Origin: Clostridia bacterium
GTDB lineage: Bacteria; Bacillota; Clostridia; Oscillospirales; Acutalibacteraceae
Assembly (NCBI GenBank): GCA_017380575.1
Contig: JAFODS010000028.1
Location: 105,505 to 169,504 of the forward strand
Length of the DNA stretch: 64,000 nucleotides
Reading direction: 5' to 3'
Shown: piece by piece, positions 61,367 to 64,000 of the stretch
Layout: every line of letters begins with the position of its first letter
Position numbering within the stretch: the first letter of the stretch is position 1
The notes under the pieces: generated by a model
What the model saw: the letters and a program-made list of their open reading frames with translations, nothing else
Database searches by the model: none
Told to the model about the DNA's origin: nothing
Position numbers and translations under genes: made by a program

Positions 61367-62608
61367 TTATGAAAGCTTGTGAATGAACAAACCGCTCATA
61401 AGCTTAGGCTCGAACCAGGTTGATTTAGGAGGCATAAGCTCCCCTGCATCTGCAATATCCATAAGGTCATCAAGCGTTGTCGGATACATTGAGAATGCAA
61501 TCTTCATATCGGTATTTACCCTTCTTTCAAGCTCGCCGAGTCCGCGGATACCGCCGATGAAGTCAATGCGCTTGTCTGTTCTCGGATCTTCAATTCCGAA
61601 AATCGGAGCGATAACATTTTTCTGAAGAATTGAAACATCAAGCTGATCAACAGGATCTTTCGGATCGAATGTACCGTCCTTCGCTGTGAGCTTGTACCAT
61701 GTTCCGTCAAGAAGCATACCGAATGTGTGCTTTGCTTCGGGCTTATAAGCTTCTGTACCGACAGCTTCAACATCGAACACTTCAGCAATTTTTGCCATGA
61801 ACTCTTCGTTAGTATAACCGTTGAGATCCTTCATTACACGGTTATAGTCCATAATCTCAAGCTCGTTTCTCGGGAAAAGAACTGCAAGGAAGAAATTGAA
61901 CTCCTCTTCACCTGTATAGTCAGGATTCTGCTCACGGCGCATTTTGCCAACCTTAACTGCAGAAGCTGCTCTGTGGTGACCGTCCGCAATGTAAAGATAA
62001 TCGATAGCTGCAAACTTTTCGGTAAGCACTGCCAAGGTTTCGGGGCAGTCAATTACCCATACTGTATTGCTCACACCGTCGGATACAAAATCATAGACAG
62101 GGTCGTGCTCTGTCTTCCACTTTTCAACAAGGTTGTTGATGAAATCATCCTCACGGTAGGTAAGGAAAATCGGACCTGTATTGGCATCACAGTAATCAAC
62201 ATGATTGATTCTATCAGCTTCTTTATCGGCACGTGTAAGCTCGTGCTTTTTAATAACGTTATTGATGTAGTCATCAATTGCGGTGCAACCGACAAGACCT
62301 GTCTGGCTTCTGCCGTTCATAATCTGGCGGTAGATATAAATACAGGGAACTGCGTCCTCCTTACAGATACCGTCAGTTACAAGTTTATCAAGATTTTCTC
62401 TTGCTTTGAGATAAACTGATTTGTCATAAATATCGATACTTTTATCAAGATCAACTTCCGCTTTGTCAACGTGAAGAAATGAATAAGGCTTTCCCTTAAC
62501 CATTTCCCTCGCCTCATCGCTGTTCATAACGTCATAAGGTAATGCAGCAACAGCCTCTGCCTTATCAGGCACGGGTCTTATTGCCCTGAACGGTTTGAAA
62601 ATTGCCAT
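61367..62608 (-). CDS. DUF1015-family protein
   Basis: A 413-residue cytosolic protein. It starts FKPFRAIRPVPDKAEAVAALPYDVMNSDEAREM and carries the DGHHR motif (IADGHHRAASA, near residue 215) that relates the family to ParB/SerK-type nucleotide-using enzymes. A serine-kinase-like activity has been suggested for relatives. It has its own promoter; the IS element starts ~24 bp upstream of the -35. Confidence 0.88.
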   Translation of the reverse strand: MAIFKPFRAIRPVPDKAEAVAALPYDVMNSDEAREMVKGKPYSFLHVDKAEVDLDKSIDIYDKSVYLKARENLDKLVTDGICKEDAVPCIYIYRQIMNGRSQTGLVGCTAIDDYINNVIKKHELTRADKEADRINHVDYCDANTGPIFLTYREDDFINNLVEKWKTEHDPVYDFVSDGVSNTVWVIDCPETLAVLTEKFAAIDYLYIADGHHRAASAVKVGKMRREQNPDYTGEEEFNFFLAVLFPRNELEIMDYNRVMKDLNGYTNEEFMAKIAEVFDVEAVGTEAYKPEAKHTFGMLLDGTWYKLTAKDGTFDPKDPVDQLDVSILQKNVIAPIFGIEDPRTDKRIDFIGGIRGLGELERRVNTDMKIAFSMYPTTLDDLMDIADAGELMPPKSTWFEPKLMSGLFIHKLS

Positions 62609-62640
62609 AAAGACTCTCCTTTAAGAAAGATTGCATAATA

Positions 62641-62669
62641 ATTTTACTATACCCCAAAACCTTTGTCAA
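62641..62669 (-). promoter_or_regulatory. Promoter of DUF1015 gene
   Basis: A perfect TTGACA (62664-62669) and TAAAAT (62641-62646), spaced 17 bp on the reverse strand. Confidence 0.8.
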
Positions 62670-62727
62670 TAAAAAAGAAAAGCTGCTTTTCCTGAAGTGA
62701 ACCCCAAAGATTAGACAAAAATAAATA

Positions 62728-63579
62728 TTATATTGTTTGCGAATGAGTTCGGTATTGTACCGGACTCATTCCTTTTAGTTTCAGGGAAATTCTTTCGTTG
62801 TTGTAGTAATGAATATATTTCTTTAATTCATCAACAAAAGCGTTAACGCTTTCAAATTTTTCTCCGTAGAACATCTCAACCTTTAATCTGCCAAAGAAAT
62901 TTTCCATAGCGCCATTATCCATACAGTTACCTTTTCTAGACATACTTTGAGTAATGTTATGCTCTGCTAATAAGCGTTGATATTCAGCGTGTTGGTATTG
63001 CCAACCTTGGTCAGAATGGAATATTGGTGTTGCGTCAGCAGGAAGTTGTTCAAACAAACCATTAAGCATTTCTCTAACCTGTTCTAAATTAGGACTTGTT
63101 GAAATGGAATAGGATACAATTTCATTGTTGAATAAATCTAAAACAGGTGAAAGATATACTTTCTCATCACCAATCTTAAACTGCGTAACATCAGTTGTTA
63201 TCTTTTCAAATGGCTTATCAGCTTTGAAATCTCTTTTAAGTAAATTGTCAGTAACTTTACCAACAGTACCTTTGTATGAATGGTATTTATCGTTTTTGCG
63301 TTGTTTACCTTTCAATCCAAGTTGATTCATTAGTTTTTGTACGGTTTTGTGGTTAATTACATAACCTTTATTACGCATGGCAATTGTGATTCTACGGTAT
63401 CCGTATCTACCTTTGTTAGTGTTGTAAATTTCTAATATTTCTTGTTTTTCGCACTCGTACTTATCCTGATCTAAATGTTTCAGATAATAGTAGAATGTGC
63501 TACGAGCCAAACCGGATAGTTGCAGCAAGTCATTTAATGGATATTCTCGCCTTAATTCATTGACTATTGCTGCTTTTTC
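62728..63579 (-). CDS. IS3-family transposase OrfB (DDE integrase core), frameshift-expressed
   Basis: The catalytic half of the transposase. The DDE residues lie in TDVTQFKIGDEK, HSDQGWQYQH and NGAMENFFGRLKVE. It has an upstream ATG at 63528, but conserved residues (VNELRREYPLNDLLQLSGLARSTFYYY) continue in frame to 63579. This shows it is reached by a -1 shift from orfA at an A5G run (63573-63578). It appears intact. Confidence 0.92.
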   Translation of the reverse strand, partial: EKAAIVNELRREYPLNDLLQLSGLARSTFYYYLKHLDQDKYECEKQEILEIYNTNKGRYGYRRITIAMRNKGYVINHKTVQKLMNQLGLKGKQRKNDKYHSYKGTVGKVTDNLLKRDFKADKPFEKITTDVTQFKIGDEKVYLSPVLDLFNNEIVSYSISTSPNLEQVREMLNGLFEQLPADATPIFHSDQGWQYQHAEYQRLLAEHNITQSMSRKGNCMDNGAMENFFGRLKVEMFYGEKFESVNAFVDELKKYIHYYNNERISLKLKGMSPVQYRTHSQTI

Positions 63580-63953
63580 CTTTCCTCTTGCAACCTTTTC
63601 TGAACTAAGGCATCGAGTTTTTTTAAGTATTCTATCTCCATGCGAAGTCGTTGATTTTCGGCAATTAAATCTTCCTCAACCTTTTTATCCAATTTAGGTG
63701 GTCTGCCTTTCCTTGTGCCACTGGCGGCACAAGCTCTGCCTCGTCTTTCCTTCATAAGACCTTCGGCTCCTTCTTCCAAGTATATGCGTTCCCACCGTTG
63801 TAACATATTTCTGGCTCCGCCAGTTTTATCATTTCCTAACTCATATTTTCTTACTGTTTCGTGATAACTCAAATGGTGTTCTCGCATATCCATTATAACA
63901 CCTATTTTAAATTCTGCACTATATACTTTATTTTTCCTTCCTGTTTTACCCAT
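63564..63953 (-). CDS. IS3-family transposase OrfA (HTH)
   Basis: A 129-residue DNA-binding protein with an N-terminal helix-turn-helix (YSAEFKIGVIMDMREHHLS, YELGNDKTGGARNMLQRW). A basic linker and a leucine-zipper coiled coil (EEDLIAENQRLRMEIEYLKKL) near the end follow. It overlaps the shifted start of orfB by about 15 bases. Confidence 0.92.
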   Translation of the reverse strand: MGKTGRKNKVYSAEFKIGVIMDMREHHLSYHETVRKYELGNDKTGGARNMLQRWERIYLEEGAEGLMKERRGRACAASGTRKGRPPKLDKKVEEDLIAENQRLRMEIEYLKKLDALVQKRLQEERKKQQ

Positions 63954-64000
63954 AAAAAATATGCACCTCCAAAAGTGTCTAACTTTTGGGGTGCATATCA

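Larger units (their letters stand above)
62693..64000 (-). mobile_element. IS3-family (IS150-like) insertion sequence
   Basis: About 1.3 kb with orfA and orfB and imperfect inverted repeats. The left end is at 62693-62717 and the right end at 63976-64000, with 20 of 25 positions matching. Both contain ACCCCAAA...TTAGACA, typical of the family. The right end coincides with the window edge, so the outer border and target duplication cannot be confirmed. Confidence 0.88.

Overview
The window comes from a spore-forming, anaerobic, fairly AT-rich Clostridia-type Firmicute, most likely an Oscillospiraceae/Ruminococcus-like gut or rumen bacterium. This rests on the spoVA genes, three T-box leaders, a Rex-controlled TCA half-branch, ferredoxin-dependent 2-oxoacid oxidoreductases, many plant-glycan and maltodextrin genes, and the low-GC nrnA-rbfA-infB-ylxQ-ylxR-nusA-rimP operon. 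It is ordinary chromosome. No phage, CRISPR array or rRNA was seen. One IS3-family element closes the right edge.

Layout. 1-3.4 kb: spoVAC-spoVAD with a truncated third gene, an ASKHA/2Fe-2S corrinoid-activator-like protein and a DUF6054-like protein. 3.5-5.2 kb: lone trpB behind a T-box leader whose specifier reads TGG (Trp). 5.2-11.1 kb: translation/transcription operon. 11.2-12.8 kb: a DUF5058 membrane protein with a partner. 13.5-18.1 kb: aconitase, isocitrate dehydrogenase, Rex and an EEP-family hydrolase, with a Rex-like operator at the promoter. 18.2-19.3 kb: membrane-anchored GDPD. 19.4-29.6 kb: two T-box-controlled operons. One carries an HTH-cupin-acyl-CoA ligase fusion, a P-loop protein and a four-subunit VOR-type 2-oxoacid:ferredoxin oxidoreductase. 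The other carries a LeuA-like protein that has lost its metal-binding histidines and a TIM-barrel/acyl-CoA ligase fusion. 29.6-36.2 kb: rhaD, GH43, tRNA-Pro, Nudix, asparaginase, two unknown membrane proteins and a CE15-like esterase. 36.2-41.9 kb: BMP-type nucleoside ABC importer led by xpt. 42.1-46.2 kb: orphan ABC ATPase, GPH symporter, pnuC with a structured leader, GH25 lysozyme. 46.6-52.3 kb: maltodextrin ABC importer with malQ. 52.3-62.6 kb: Dabb protein, MFS, a four-gene unknown operon with a degenerate J-domain, cysK, two lipoproteins, a NahK-like kinase coupled to a degenerate GDPD, and a DUF1015 protein. 62.7-64 kb: IS3-family element.

The most interesting region is 19.4-29.6 kb. 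Acyl-CoA ligases and a VOR-type enzyme under T-box (uncharged-tRNA) control fit an anabolic role: activating exogenous branched-chain (or aryl) acids and reductively carboxylating the acyl-CoA to the 2-oxoacid precursor of an amino acid. This is a hypothesis; the specifier of the ligase/VOR leader could not be fixed by eye. A secondary theme is a family of small inverted-repeat (MITE-like) elements at 13.15-13.39 and 46.31-46.53 kb that share terminal repeats; an interior motif also lies between promoter and start of the asparaginase gene.
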